Shown: positions 52,011 to 61,688, numbered from the stretch's first letter. The stretch: DNA of 64,000 bases from an uncultured Eggerthella sp. (GCA_900540345.1 UQFK01000004.1:1-64000); one strand, 5' to 3'. Program-made: numbers and translations. The notes: generated by a model from the letters alone, not told the origin.

Positions 52011-53348
52011 TTAAGACGTGGGCTTCTCTCGATCGTTTTCTGACGAATCCGCTGGCGTTTCCGAAGCACTCGAAGGGGTATCCGAAGGAACAACGGGATC
52101 TCCGGTAGGAGGAGCCGGAACGGACGGCGGAGGGGTCGGTGCTGAGCTTGCCGAGTCTCCTGCTTGCTGCTTGGCGAACGCATTTTGACGAGCCTCTATA
52201 CGCTCGCGCTTACGTTCTTGATGAGATTCCCAATAGCAGTACCACAGGTATCCTGCAGTGAAGAAAATGCAGAAAAGCACGGTGACGACTGAGACAATTG
52301 GGATATAGACCAAGATGGTCAGTACAACCGTTCCAATGATCGCAGCAAGCACAGGATTCATGCGTTTGCCTAAAAGCATAAGGCCAAGCGCCGAACCTGC
52401 GAAGGGCAAAGAGAACAGCGCGATAAGAAGCATCACGATAAGCATCAATACAACGATCGGAATGGTGATCAACGGGAATACGAGAACAACGCAGAGAATC
52501 GGTGCTGCAATGAAGATGATCAAGCCAGCAAGTAACATCTTCAACAGCTTCGTGCGAGCCATATTCGCACTGCGAACAAGGGATTTGCGTATGATGAGGA
52601 AGAAGAGCCCCACCAAAACGATGTGAGCCATGCAAGCATACAAGACCATAAGAAGATCATCGAACAACACTGGCTGCGCGATCTCGAGTGGAGCACTGTA
52701 GGAAACGTTCGGAACCTGAGCTCCTTCGGCGAGCGTGATACTCGCATCTTCTGGAACAGTGAGCGTACCGCTCACTTGAGTCTTTGCGCTGATGTTGATC
52801 GTTTGCGCGCTGATGGTTAGGTCACCTTCGACCACACCATCAAGACTTACGTTCTTAGCCGAGATCATGCCACCTTTATAGGAGCCAGCAACCCTGATAT
52901 CTTGAGCAGAAGCATAGAGTCCATTTGCTGTCACATCGCTTCCAAGAGAAATGGTTTGTGCCGCAATGGTGATATTGCTCGTGATCTGAGCATGCGAAAT
53001 TGTAATCTCTTGCCCAGCACCACGAAGGCTTCCCTCCACGCTGATGTCTGAAAAAGTGAGATCTCTGCCTGCGGCAAGGAAGCTGCCATGCCCTGAAGTT
53101 CCTACGTTGACCTTGGTAGCATTGAGCGTCTGACCTGCCCAATAGAGATCGCCCTCAACGTCGGTGCTTGAAACAGGATGAGCAAGCGCGAAAAGGTTGC
53201 CCGCATTGCGTTGCGTACCCGATGAAAGCGCACCATTCTGTCCTCCATCATCGAAAGCTCCCGCGGCGAATGCGAATGAGGGCACGCATAGCGCGAGCGC
53301 CACCACAGCAACAAACATGACAAGCTTCGTTCTTACTCTTGTGACCAT
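52011..53348 (-). CDS. Exported bactofilin-like beta-helix protein with membrane domain
   Basis: A 445-residue protein. A signal peptide (about residues 1-28, VMFVAVVALALCVPSFAFA) precedes a polymer-forming bactofilin-like right-handed beta-helix (about 45-200; repeated strands such as VEGDLYWAGQTLNATKV, ISVEGSLRGAGQEITIS, VEGDLTISAQTINIS). Then four to five helices (about 215-370), and a Lys/Arg then Pro/Ser-rich cytoplasmic tail. Bactofilins are normally cytoplasmic filament formers; here the helix seems to be on the outer face, tethered by the membrane domain. The start at 53348 has AAGGA six bases upstream. Follows the men operon. Confidence 0.82.
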   Translation of the reverse strand: MVTRVRTKLVMFVAVVALALCVPSFAFAAGAFDDGGQNGALSSGTQRNAGNLFALAHPVSSTDVEGDLYWAGQTLNATKVNVGTSGHGSFLAAGRDLTFSDISVEGSLRGAGQEITISHAQITSNITIAAQTISLGSDVTANGLYASAQDIRVAGSYKGGMISAKNVSLDGVVEGDLTISAQTINISAKTQVSGTLTVPEDASITLAEGAQVPNVSYSAPLEIAQPVLFDDLLMVLYACMAHIVLVGLFFLIIRKSLVRSANMARTKLLKMLLAGLIIFIAAPILCVVLVFPLITIPIVVLMLIVMLLIALFSLPFAGSALGLMLLGKRMNPVLAAIIGTVVLTILVYIPIVSVVTVLFCIFFTAGYLWYCYWESHQERKRERIEARQNAFAKQQAGDSASSAPTPPPSVPAPPTGDPVVPSDTPSSASETPADSSENDREKPTS

Positions 53349-53375
53349 GACCATTCCTTTTCGTCCTAATTGCTC

Positions 53376-56093
53376 TTATTTCGTGATACGGATCTCTTCA
53401 ATGGTGATCTTCTTCAGGTACTCCTTATCGAGCACGCAACCAATCCCAGCATCATGACCCGGAACGTTCAAAGCAAGCGTACCATGTTTCAACATTACCG
53501 CGGGCAATGCAACATCTTCTTTGAAATAGCACGTTGCATCCGAGATGTCGCCTGGCAGATTGACATAAGGCAACGTTTCAAACGCTGCGTAGGTTCGTTT
53601 CGAAACGCCAGTATCGAACATGCCTGCCATCCAGATCTGCTTGTCATGCTCAGCTGCCCATTCGCAGAAATCGAGCGCGGGCTGGATACCGCCGAACTTG
53701 GCGATCTTGATGGCATACACCTTGAGATTATCGATCTCCATAGCATGACGCATATCGCGTGCAGAAACCACTGATTCGTCGAGACAGATTGGTGTCTTGA
53801 TCGATTCTTGCAACAACGATAAGCGCTCAAGCAGGTCTTTTGTACCAAACGATGGCGTGTAATCAGGGTCAAGAGGCTCTTCCAAACACGTGATATCAAG
53901 CGAATCGAGCTTATAGAGGATATCCATGTTCTCTTCCGTAAACGTTTGGTTCGCGTCGAGGAACAACATGAGATCGGGATATTTCTCACGCACTGCGCGC
54001 ACTTTATCGAGGCAAGAATCAGGTGTTATCTTGATCTTCACGCGTTCATATCCCGCTGCCACGGCACGATCGACCTCAGCGAGCGTCTCTTCGGTGCTCA
54101 TGACACCGATCACCGTTCCTCCTACAACAGGCTTACCTCGCATACCTCCGATCAATTCCCACAAAGGAGCAGCAAGCACCTTGCCATAAAGGTCCCAGAT
54201 AGCAGATTCGACTGCTGCCTTTGCCATAGGATAACGCGCAAGAGCAGGAAATGTCGCAAACGAGCGGCTTACTTCACTCGGGTGAAGATAACGCTCATTC
54301 ATGACCACGCTCGAGATGATGTCCTTCGTAACGGCATAATCTTCTCCGAGCGTCTCTGGTAAATACCAGTTTGTTGTGAACGAAACGCATTCGCCAATAC
54401 CTGTACGACCCGCCCAATCTTCAAGTTCAACAAAGAATGATTCACGTGTATCTATCTCTCGCTTGGGAGTTTTGATCGGAACGTTATAGGGCTGGCGTGT
54501 GCGATAGAGCGTCATAGATTTGATGTCGATGCGTCGATCATACGTGCGCTTGAGCGCGATGCGGTCAACTTTCCCCACAGAAGTACGCGGGAATTCCTCC
54601 ATCACCAAGATATGCTTCGGATGATGAAGGTGCGACATATGAGGCTCAAGATATTCATGGATGTTGCGCGCGAATTCTTGAGGACAGGATGCGGGTCGAA
54701 TGCCCATCTCTTCTGGATCAAAACCCGACTCCTCATAATCCTTCGCAATCGCCTCTGGCGAATAATCGGCTTCGATGAAGGCAACGGGGCGATACCCCCA
54801 CAACTCATCTGCAGTGCCAAATACGTACGCATCTTTTACACCAGGGATGCGCAAGAGCACATCACGTATCTCAGCTGGATAGATATTCTCACCACCCGAG
54901 ATGATCAGATCTTCGAGACGCTCGTATACGTAGAGCTTGCCGTCACGCCCCATGCGAGCGCGATCGCCCGTTACGAAATAACCATCCATGCTCATCGCAG
55001 CACGTGCATTCAAATACCCGGAGAAAACACCTGGTCCTTGCACCTGCAATTGGCCAACGCCTTGTTTGTCGGGTTGGACGATATGCACAAGATAGCCCGG
55101 AAGCATATGCAGGCCACCATCAAAACCACGCGTGACAGGAGCACAGGCGATCATGCTCGATGTTTCGGTCATACCATAGCTTGCATATACGCTCGCACGA
55201 GCACGAAGCGCGTGTTTGATGGTCTTGTCGTTCAACGCTGCACCACCGAGCAAGATGCACTGATATTGTGCGATGATGCGATCGTGATCGTAAGCGAGCA
55301 GATCTTGCAAGATCTTATCCACTACAGAGATATGCGTGACCTTAAAGCTGAGCGCATCGTTAAGAAGGCGTGATGGCTGATAGCGTAAATAGAGGAGAAA
55401 CGGGTTTTCATTCACAAGCGAACGAACCATGACCTCGAAACCCCCGATATGGCACATAGGCAATACAAGCTGCCATACTCCCTTGCCACGCTTACAGAGC
55501 GCTTTGGTCGCCGCCACTGCTGCACCGTGCAAAGAACGCCATGACAACTGCGTTGCTTTTGGTGTGCCTGATGAGCCAGAAGTGAACATGATAAGGCCAA
55601 TATGATCGGCATCAAATGTCTGTTCTTTACGCTCTGCATATGCAAGGATGTCCATTGTGCGCGGGTTGACTGGAATCTGCCCGTTAGGCTCATGAGCAAG
55701 ATCCATGATGCCCATACCTAATGAATCGATGATCATCCGTTGGATGTCTTCTTCGGTCAAGATCATGATGTTGTTTTGGTTTGAAGCGTTCTCCAGCTCG
55801 ACCTTGCGCAGCAAGCGCTCTTCGTCAGAAAGACGAGGATTCAAGACCGCCAACGTCGCACCAATATAAGCGACTGCAAACGAAAGAAATACGAATTCCG
55901 GACCATTGTAGAGGTTGCATGCGATATAGCGCATGTCTGCTCCAAAGCCCTTTTTCTCAAGTTCTTGCGCGAGAGCTGCAGCGGCAAGACGCGTTTGCCG
56001 ATACGAAAACACCTCTGATCCCGATTCGAGCTGAGTATAGAAGAAAGCTTTTGAGCCTTTTTGTTGCGCTAGTTGTGCGAGCGTGATGATCAT
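53376..56093 (-). CDS. menE-menC: MenE-MenC fusion: O-succinylbenzoate-CoA ligase / O-succinylbenzoate synthase
   Basis: A 905-residue bifunctional enzyme for consecutive menaquinone steps. Residues about 1-520 are an acyl-CoA synthetase (IMFTSGSSGTPKATQLSW near 165, YGMTETSS, TGDRARMGRDGKLYVYERL, then EEFPRTSVGKVDRIAL with the catalytic Lys). Residues about 527-905 are an enolase-superfamily synthase (RVKIKI, FLDANQTF, CLEEPLDP, ICLDES and YAIKIAKFGG supply the Lys, Asp, Glu, Asp and Lys of the barrel). The order is ligase first although synthase acts first. ATG 56093 has AAGGAA upstream; TTG 56099 is less likely. Last gene of the operon. Confidence 0.92.
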   Translation of the reverse strand: MIITLAQLAQQKGSKAFFYTQLESGSEVFSYRQTRLAAAALAQELEKKGFGADMRYIACNLYNGPEFVFLSFAVAYIGATLAVLNPRLSDEERLLRKVELENASNQNNIMILTEEDIQRMIIDSLGMGIMDLAHEPNGQIPVNPRTMDILAYAERKEQTFDADHIGLIMFTSGSSGTPKATQLSWRSLHGAAVAATKALCKRGKGVWQLVLPMCHIGGFEVMVRSLVNENPFLLYLRYQPSRLLNDALSFKVTHISVVDKILQDLLAYDHDRIIAQYQCILLGGAALNDKTIKHALRARASVYASYGMTETSSMIACAPVTRGFDGGLHMLPGYLVHIVQPDKQGVGQLQVQGPGVFSGYLNARAAMSMDGYFVTGDRARMGRDGKLYVYERLEDLIISGGENIYPAEIRDVLLRIPGVKDAYVFGTADELWGYRPVAFIEADYSPEAIAKDYEESGFDPEEMGIRPASCPQEFARNIHEYLEPHMSHLHHPKHILVMEEFPRTSVGKVDRIALKRTYDRRIDIKSMTLYRTRQPYNVPIKTPKREIDTRESFFVELEDWAGRTGIGECVSFTTNWYLPETLGEDYAVTKDIISSVVMNERYLHPSEVSRSFATFPALARYPMAKAAVESAIWDLYGKVLAAPLWELIGGMRGKPVVGGTVIGVMSTEETLAEVDRAVAAGYERVKIKITPDSCLDKVRAVREKYPDLMLFLDANQTFTEENMDILYKLDSLDITCLEEPLDPDYTPSFGTKDLLERLSLLQESIKTPICLDESVVSARDMRHAMEIDNLKVYAIKIAKFGGIQPALDFCEWAAEHDKQIWMAGMFDTGVSKRTYAAFETLPYVNLPGDISDATCYFKEDVALPAVMLKHGTLALNVPGHDAGIGCVLDKEYLKKITIEEIRITK

Positions 56094-56175
56094 GACCAAT
56101 TCCTTTTATGTTCGTTAGCCTTAGTAAAACGGCCCCTCGAAAAGAGAAGCCGTCCACGTTATGCAATGCGCTCGA

Positions 56176-57015
56176 TCACGGGAATTTCGGGAATTGTCCG
56201 AAATCTGGATCGCGATGCTCCTTGAAGGCATCGCGGCCTTCCATCGCTTCTGCTGTTGTGTAGTAAAGCAGCGTAGCATCTCCGCCAAGCTGTTGGATTC
56301 CAGCTAGACCATCTGTTGCCGCATTGAAAGAAGCTTTCATGAAACGGAGCGCTGTTGGTGAGTGCTTGAGAATCTCACGTGCCCATAAAACACATTCGGC
56401 CTCGAGCTCTTCGAACGGAACAACCTTATTTACCAAGCCCATTTCCAATGCTTCTTGTGCCGTATACTGCCGGCAAAGGTACCAGATCTCGCGCGCCTTC
56501 TTCTGACCAACGATAGCAGCAAGATAGCCCGCACCATAGCCAGCATCGAAGCTGCCAACTCGCGGACCCGTTTGGCCGAATTTTGCTGTATCAGCAGCAA
56601 TCGTAAGATCGCAAAGCATGTTGAGTACGTTGCCGCCGCCGATTGAATAGCCATTCACCATCGCAATGACTGGCTTAGGGATAACACGAATAAGGCGCTG
56701 AACATCAAGTATGTTGAGACGCGGAATGTTGTCTTCACCGACATAACCACCTGTGCCACGCTTCTTCTGATCGCCGCCCGAACAGAATGCCTCATCTTCG
56801 TGGCGACCACCATGGTTCGCACCCGTGAGCAGCACCACTCCAATAGCAGCGTCATCACGCGCTTGCGTGAATGCATCATAGAGCTCTACTGCTGTAAGCG
56901 GCGTAAATGCGTTGCGTCGTTCTGGTCTGTTGATGGTGATCTTCGCGATACCATCAAGCGTTTCATAGATGATCTCTTGATATTCTTTGCCGCGCTGCCA
57001 CGCGAATTCGCTCAT
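56176..57015 (-). CDS. menB: 1,4-dihydroxy-2-naphthoyl-CoA synthase
   Basis: A 279-residue crotonase-fold enzyme that closes the naphthalene ring from O-succinylbenzoyl-CoA. Motifs are INRPERRNAFTPLTAVEL near residue 24, SGGDQKKRGTGGYVG near 79 (typical MenB loop), VNGYSIGGGNVLNMLCDLTIAA near 120 and GPRVGSFDAGYGAGYLA near 150. The C-terminus ends with the MenB-specific PDFGQFPKFP. GGGAGGATAAC precedes the ATG. It sits between menH and the menE-menC fusion. Confidence 0.96.
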   Translation of the reverse strand: MSEFAWQRGKEYQEIIYETLDGIAKITINRPERRNAFTPLTAVELYDAFTQARDDAAIGVVLLTGANHGGRHEDEAFCSGGDQKKRGTGGYVGEDNIPRLNILDVQRLIRVIPKPVIAMVNGYSIGGGNVLNMLCDLTIAADTAKFGQTGPRVGSFDAGYGAGYLAAIVGQKKAREIWYLCRQYTAQEALEMGLVNKVVPFEELEAECVLWAREILKHSPTALRFMKASFNAATDGLAGIQQLGGDATLLYYTTAEAMEGRDAFKEHRDPDFGQFPKFP

Positions 57016-57048
57016 GTTATCCTCCCTTTGTAACCTTCATCACGCCAC

Positions 57049-57984
57049 TCATAAAGAGCGCGATAGAAACATATCCACGATACGGGCATACTCCTCTGGT
57101 GCTTCCAAATGAATGTTATGACCAGTCCGTGGAATCACGCTTACTTGGACGAATCCCTGTTCAAACGGGTTCGAGCAGGTATTGCGCTCGGCCCAAGCAC
57201 GCATAAGACTTCGTGCGATTTCAGTATAAGCTACATCTCTTTCACCAACGAGATAAAGTACGGGTTTATTGAGAGCCACAAGCGCAGGCCGAAGATCATC
57301 CATTCGGTGCTGACCTGCCTGCTCAAGATTGCACCTAAGCGCTTGCGGATCGTTTGCGAGACGTTCTTCTCGAAGGCACTTGCGCACCTGTTCATCGAGA
57401 TCAGACTGTGTTTCGAAAAGTGGCAAGCTTTCCCAGAATTCAACAAAATCAGCGAGGGGCGCTGCGGGATCAGCAGCGCATGAGCGCTCCAATCTCGCAA
57501 CCATCGAAGCACTCTTTTCGGTACGCTTTATACGTTCTTCTTCGGTTCGAGGACCAAGTCCTGCCGACTCTAAAACGAGCGATGATATCTTTTCGGGATA
57601 GCGCGTCGCATACAATGCCGCAATACGTCCACCCATCGAGTATCCAACTAAGCTTACTTTATCTGTTTTACCAGATGAATTGCTTGTTCTTGCCCATTCG
57701 ATAAGGGAATTGAGCTGCTCGATATATGCATCGAGATCGAGGGTTTTGCCCGCTTCGAATACTGTTTTTCCGTGACCAAGAAGATCGGGCGCTAGCACAT
57801 GATGAGTTTTCAACAATGGCGCGATCTGCTGCCAAGAACGACCACCCTGCATGAAGCCATGCAATAGAACGACCAGGGGTTTTTCTGGTTTTCCACATTC
57901 ATAGACATGACCGATGCCGTTAAGGTAAAACTCGCGCTCGAACCCTTCGCCCGTCTCGCCGTCGCCTTTCGTTCTATCTCGCAT
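57049..57984 (-). CDS. menH: 2-succinyl-6-hydroxy-2,4-cyclohexadiene-1-carboxylate synthase (MenH-like hydrolase)
   Basis: A 311-residue alpha/beta hydrolase. VVLLHGFMQGGRSWQQIAPLL near residue 39, nucleophile elbow VGYSMGGRIAALYA near 113 (Ser), a C-terminal acid near VGERDVAYTE and catalytic His in PRTGHNIHLEAPEEYA. Position between menD and menB supports the MenH role, eliminating pyruvate from the MenD product. It is longer than typical MenH (about 250-270), mostly by N-terminal and lid residues. ATG 57984 follows a weak site. Confidence 0.85.
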   Translation of the reverse strand: MRDRTKGDGETGEGFEREFYLNGIGHVYECGKPEKPLVVLLHGFMQGGRSWQQIAPLLKTHHVLAPDLLGHGKTVFEAGKTLDLDAYIEQLNSLIEWARTSNSSGKTDKVSLVGYSMGGRIAALYATRYPEKISSLVLESAGLGPRTEEERIKRTEKSASMVARLERSCAADPAAPLADFVEFWESLPLFETQSDLDEQVRKCLREERLANDPQALRCNLEQAGQHRMDDLRPALVALNKPVLYLVGERDVAYTEIARSLMRAWAERNTCSNPFEQGFVQVSVIPRTGHNIHLEAPEEYARIVDMFLSRSL

Positions 57985-58059
57985 CGCTCTCCTTGTTTAA
58001 GTTTTCCACAATTCGATGCTAGCATCATACCTGGTCAAAGCTAGAATCTGTGTTACAAC

Positions 58060-59931
58060 CTATTGAAACATACGAAATCGCTCCGATAAGCTATCGAGGC
58101 TGAATTCCACTTCTAACAGGTGTACACCGTGTGTTCCATTCCATTTTTCAAGCGTGTTACGGAAATCTTCCAGGTCAGCAGCCTTTTTGTATAGCACCTC
58201 GAAGGCTTTTGCGGCTGCTTGAAAATCAACGGCTTGCGGTGTTAAGAACAAACGTTCGAAATAGGGATCGGCAGATTTTTGCGGAAGCATGTCAAAGATA
58301 CCACCGCCCCCATTGTTAAAGAGGATGATGATGATGGAAGGAATCGATTTTTCATCGGTTTCGCGAAACTTAAATTCATGCTGAAGCGCAAGAGCGTTCA
58401 AATCATGCAGAAGCGTCAAGTCACCCGTGAGAAAATATGTTTGATTGAAAGCCTGAGCTGCGCCAAGGGCAGACGACAACGTTCCATCGATGCCATTAAG
58501 CCCACGATTCGCAAGCACAGTCAACCTACGATCACCACCCACGCAATGGCGCGATCCAACAGAGCCAATGACGTTCACATCGGACAATGAAGGTTTCACG
58601 TAAAACGTATCGAGGGCGCGAATAGCCATGCTGTTCGCGCTGAATATGAGCGCACCCTCAGAAGCATGATCAAAAAGAGCTTGCACATAAGCACCTTCCA
58701 GCGCACGCTCTTCGTTGAAGCATCCATCAGGGGTGCACGTATATACAAAACTTGCATCCTCGATGCTCATGATCAGATCTCGCTCGTGGTTATTTGTTTC
58801 ATTCCATGTCGCAATATTCGTATCACTGTCAGCTTTTTTATCGCAATCTTTGAAACTGCGCACAAAATCAAGCGGCGCCATCTTCACCAACGTGGTGGTC
58901 GCAGCGTTGAAATCACGTGTCTCGAGCGGATCGACAACGATCTGAAGGTGCGGCGTATCTTCAAGCGTCTTGAACACACGCTTCGACACGGGATAGCGAC
59001 CAAAACGAACGACCAGATCGAACTCGGGGCGCTCAGCACGTCCAAAGATGTTGTCATAATTGTCGATGATCGCGTCATCGGAGAAATTGCGCAGTTGCGA
59101 GAGAGGGTCAGCTAAAAGAGCAATATCGAACCGATGAGCCCAGTCGATCAAGCAGTGAGCCTGCTTTGCGCGCTGCTCGAAACGATCTGAGGCGAAAGGA
59201 TCGAACGCATCAAGCGTCCCCTCGCCGCAAAGAGCGATCACGCGCTTCTCTTTAAACAGCACTTCGAATCTATCACGAGTATCTTCATCAAGCATCTGGT
59301 TTGCTTCAACCAAAAGAGACAGCTCGTTGTGCACTTCACTCCTACCGCAGGTAAATGCGTTCGGATCAGTATACGCAGGCATGAGCGGCTCATCGAAGGG
59401 AAAGTTGATATGCACCGGTGCACTCGTATGTCTTCCTGGCTCGAGCGCTGCAAGCGCTTCGCGCGCGATCTGCCGTGCATACTTCACCTGATTTTCAGAA
59501 CCATTCAGTTCAGGCATGTTCCAGAACTTACGAACATGATCTCCGAACAATTTCAGCTGATCGCATGTTTGTGGTGCCCCGAGCTGTTGCAAACGTGCAG
59601 GTCTATCGCCTGAAAGCACCAACAAAGGCACGCGAGAGCTCTCCGCTTCGAGCACCGCAGGATAATAATTTGCCACTGCAGTTCCCGATGTGCAGATGAG
59701 CGCTACCGCACGACCTGTCGCCTTAGCAAGACCGAGCGCAAAAAAAGCCGCTCCACGCTCATCGATATCGACATATACCTCAAGATCAGAAGCATAAGCC
59801 ATCATCGAAAGCGGTGTTGAACGTGATCCTGGGCTTATGACCACATCATGTATGCCTCCACGAGCAAGTTCATCGAAGAATGAACCTATATAAGTTGCGA
59901 GCTGAAGTGAGCGATCCTGTTCATTTGTCAT
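58060..59931 (-). CDS. menD: SEPHCHC synthase (menaquinone biosynthesis)
   Basis: A 623-residue thiamine-diphosphate enzyme joining isochorismate and 2-oxoglutarate. Landmarks are GGIHDVVISPGSRSTPLSMMA near residue 20, ICTSGTAVANYYPAVLEAESSRVPLLVLSGDRP near 78-110, and the TPP-binding domain around TVLANRGLNGIDGTLSSALG, FLTGDLTLLHDLNAL and IIIILFNNGGGGIFDMLP. It starts three bases after menF. The usual length is about 550-580; the extra residues lie in the central domain. Confidence 0.95.
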   Translation of the reverse strand: MTNEQDRSLQLATYIGSFFDELARGGIHDVVISPGSRSTPLSMMAYASDLEVYVDIDERGAAFFALGLAKATGRAVALICTSGTAVANYYPAVLEAESSRVPLLVLSGDRPARLQQLGAPQTCDQLKLFGDHVRKFWNMPELNGSENQVKYARQIAREALAALEPGRHTSAPVHINFPFDEPLMPAYTDPNAFTCGRSEVHNELSLLVEANQMLDEDTRDRFEVLFKEKRVIALCGEGTLDAFDPFASDRFEQRAKQAHCLIDWAHRFDIALLADPLSQLRNFSDDAIIDNYDNIFGRAERPEFDLVVRFGRYPVSKRVFKTLEDTPHLQIVVDPLETRDFNAATTTLVKMAPLDFVRSFKDCDKKADSDTNIATWNETNNHERDLIMSIEDASFVYTCTPDGCFNEERALEGAYVQALFDHASEGALIFSANSMAIRALDTFYVKPSLSDVNVIGSVGSRHCVGGDRRLTVLANRGLNGIDGTLSSALGAAQAFNQTYFLTGDLTLLHDLNALALQHEFKFRETDEKSIPSIIIILFNNGGGGIFDMLPQKSADPYFERLFLTPQAVDFQAAAKAFEVLYKKAADLEDFRNTLEKWNGTHGVHLLEVEFSLDSLSERFRMFQ

Positions 59932-59934
59932 GAT

Positions 59935-61185
59935 TCATTCCCCTTGAAAAGCACTCAAGATCGTTTGGAACTTCATATCTATCTCGGCAAACTCAGCTGC
60001 TGGTTCACTGCCCTCAACAACACCGCATCCCGCATAGATCCAACCTGCTTCCCCGTCGAACACTCCTGAACGGATCGCGACCGAGAATTCTCCGTCATCT
60101 TGCGAATCAACAACCCCTACTGCGCCCCCAAAGAACCCCCGATTATACGGCTCTATTTCACGCAGTGACATAAGCGCTTCTCCAACAGGCAAACCAGCAA
60201 GTGCAGGAGTAGGATGCAACTGCTCCATAAGCGAATAAAGAGAAACCCCATCCATCACACGTGCGCGAGCAGGCGTATGAAGATGTTGCACGTGTTTCAG
60301 AGCAAGAATGGAGGGGGTCTGCGGTATCTCAACCTGATAACAATTGCGATCGAATACCTCACGAATGAACCGCACTACATACTCGTGTTCGTTGCGATTC
60401 TTCGTGTCGTTCATTAAAAACTCAGCGAGATCTGCCTGTTCTTGCTCGCTAGAACCTATCGCAGCGGTTCCCGCCAGGCACATGCTCTCGACCCGATCGC
60501 CTTGTTTACGAATAAGCAGCTCGGGCGTACATCCACAGAAAAACACATCGCCATAGCGATACAGAAATACCACTCCTTGCGCCTTACCATCGATCAAATT
60601 CAACAACACATCTTTCGAAGAGAACGGCGATTTGGCATACACCGCCTGGCGGCGAGAGGCAACAAGCTTTTTCACACGACCTGAAGCGATCGCTTCAAGC
60701 GTACAGTTCATCTCTTCAGACCATGCTTCATAACTATCGGAAACGATGCGACACTCAATCGTACGACGGATGCGACAAGGCGCTTGCTTGGCGTGACGCA
60801 AGAATCGCTCTACGCGTCCTTGATATACAGGACCAAGACTATTGACCTGCAGAAAGCTCCCCTGCTCGTTTTCGATCAGCACCACTTCAGGGATCATGAA
60901 GCGAAGACGCGGGAAGGCCTGCATCATCTCATCGGCAGGTTTAGGATTGGAGGCATCAAAGCGATTGAAAGAAAACATCGCAGTAGGAATTTGTGCCTCA
61001 CCTTGAAGGATAAACTCGGTTTCATCCACAGACGGAAGTGCGACACAACGACCAAGTCCCATGTAGCGATACGACACGTCCTTGCGATAATAAACGAATT
61101 GGTCAGTGAAGCCTTTTTGTAAGATGCAGTAAGCATCAACTAGGTCGCAATCGAGCGGTATCGAATAGGAATAGAGCTTCGCCAC
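59935..61185 (-). CDS. menF: Isochorismate synthase
   Basis: A 416-residue chorismate-binding enzyme, first committed step of the pathway. KLVASRRQAVY near residue 175 carries the catalytic Lys; FLYRYGDVFFCGCTPELLIRKQG near 209, LAGTAAIG, NRNEHEYVVRFI and HPTPALAGLPVGEALMSLREIEPYNRGFFGGAVG near 310-345 provide the Mg2+ and substrate sites. GTG start with AAGGGGG upstream. First gene of menF-menD-menH-menB-menE/menC. Confidence 0.94.
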   Translation of the reverse strand: MAKLYSYSIPLDCDLVDAYCILQKGFTDQFVYYRKDVSYRYMGLGRCVALPSVDETEFILQGEAQIPTAMFSFNRFDASNPKPADEMMQAFPRLRFMIPEVVLIENEQGSFLQVNSLGPVYQGRVERFLRHAKQAPCRIRRTIECRIVSDSYEAWSEEMNCTLEAIASGRVKKLVASRRQAVYAKSPFSSKDVLLNLIDGKAQGVVFLYRYGDVFFCGCTPELLIRKQGDRVESMCLAGTAAIGSSEQEQADLAEFLMNDTKNRNEHEYVVRFIREVFDRNCYQVEIPQTPSILALKHVQHLHTPARARVMDGVSLYSLMEQLHPTPALAGLPVGEALMSLREIEPYNRGFFGGAVGVVDSQDDGEFSVAIRSGVFDGEAGWIYAGCGVVEGSEPAAEFAEIDMKFQTILSAFQGE

Positions 61186-61334
61186 CTGCGCCCCCTTAGT
61201 AATACGATGTGTTCATCTTTATTCTATCACGGGGCATTTGTGAATGAGATTTGTGCTAATAAGCGCTTATCTACCTCGCATAATACCTGATTAACACGTT
61301 CAACCCGAAAAATAATCCGTTCGCCTTGCAAGGG

Positions 61335-61353
61335 TTTCAATATGGTATTGAAA
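61335..61353. promoter_or_regulatory. Inverted repeat near menF / sRNA start
   Basis: TTTCAATA-TGG-TATTGAAA is a perfect 8-bp inverted repeat in the gap upstream of menF, and just before the candidate sRNA. It may be an operator for either; AATAAT at 61358-61363 could be the sRNA -10. Confidence 0.4.
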
Positions 61354-61365
61354 TGGCAATAATGC

Positions 61366-61559
61366 TGGTGTGGCTAATCCCCCCTCCAAGCCACCCTTTT
61401 TCCTTCAGAAGGTGATCATTTCCCCCCTTCAGATCATCTTCTAAACGGAGCTCGTGACCCTTGAGTTCCATCTCTCTTCGTGGCCCGGAAATTCCGGGCC
61501 CCACGAAGGCCCCTTCCTTTTCAATGAGCCGTCCCCCCTTGGCTCATTGTGCCTTTTTT
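61366..61559 (+). ncRNA. Candidate small RNA with three C-rich hairpin loops
   Basis: Four consecutive hairpins: GTGGCT/AGCCAC (61370-61394) with loop AATCCCCCCTCCA; AGAAGGTGATC/GATCATCTTCT (61407-61442) with loop ATTTCCCCCCTTCA; a GC-rich stem CTTCGTGG..CCACGAAG (61476-61508); and CAATGAGCC/GGCTCATTG (61522-61549) with loop GTCCCCCCTT and a T6 tail, a clear terminator. Three loops expose CCCCCC. No open reading frame is convincing. C-rich loops are the hallmark of sRNAs that pair with Shine-Dalgarno sequences (known in Staphylococcus, Listeria and Streptococcus). The class is inferred, not recognised. Confidence 0.55.
61522..61559 (+). terminator. Rho-independent terminator in the menF-Mg2+ locus gap
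   Basis: The perfect 9-bp stem CAATGAGCC/GGCTCATTG with ten-base C-rich loop is followed by TGCCTTTTTT. No protein gene lies upstream on this strand, which implies a transcript that starts in the gap. Confidence 0.88.
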
Positions 61560-61688
61560 CAACGTTCGCATACCTTTTATGAACTTTATGTACCCAAAAG
61601 AGCAGTTTCGCGTAAAATTAAAAGGCTTGATGGCGCGACGGCATATCACCACACGACCATCAGCACATTTGTTACCTACAGAAAGGAC

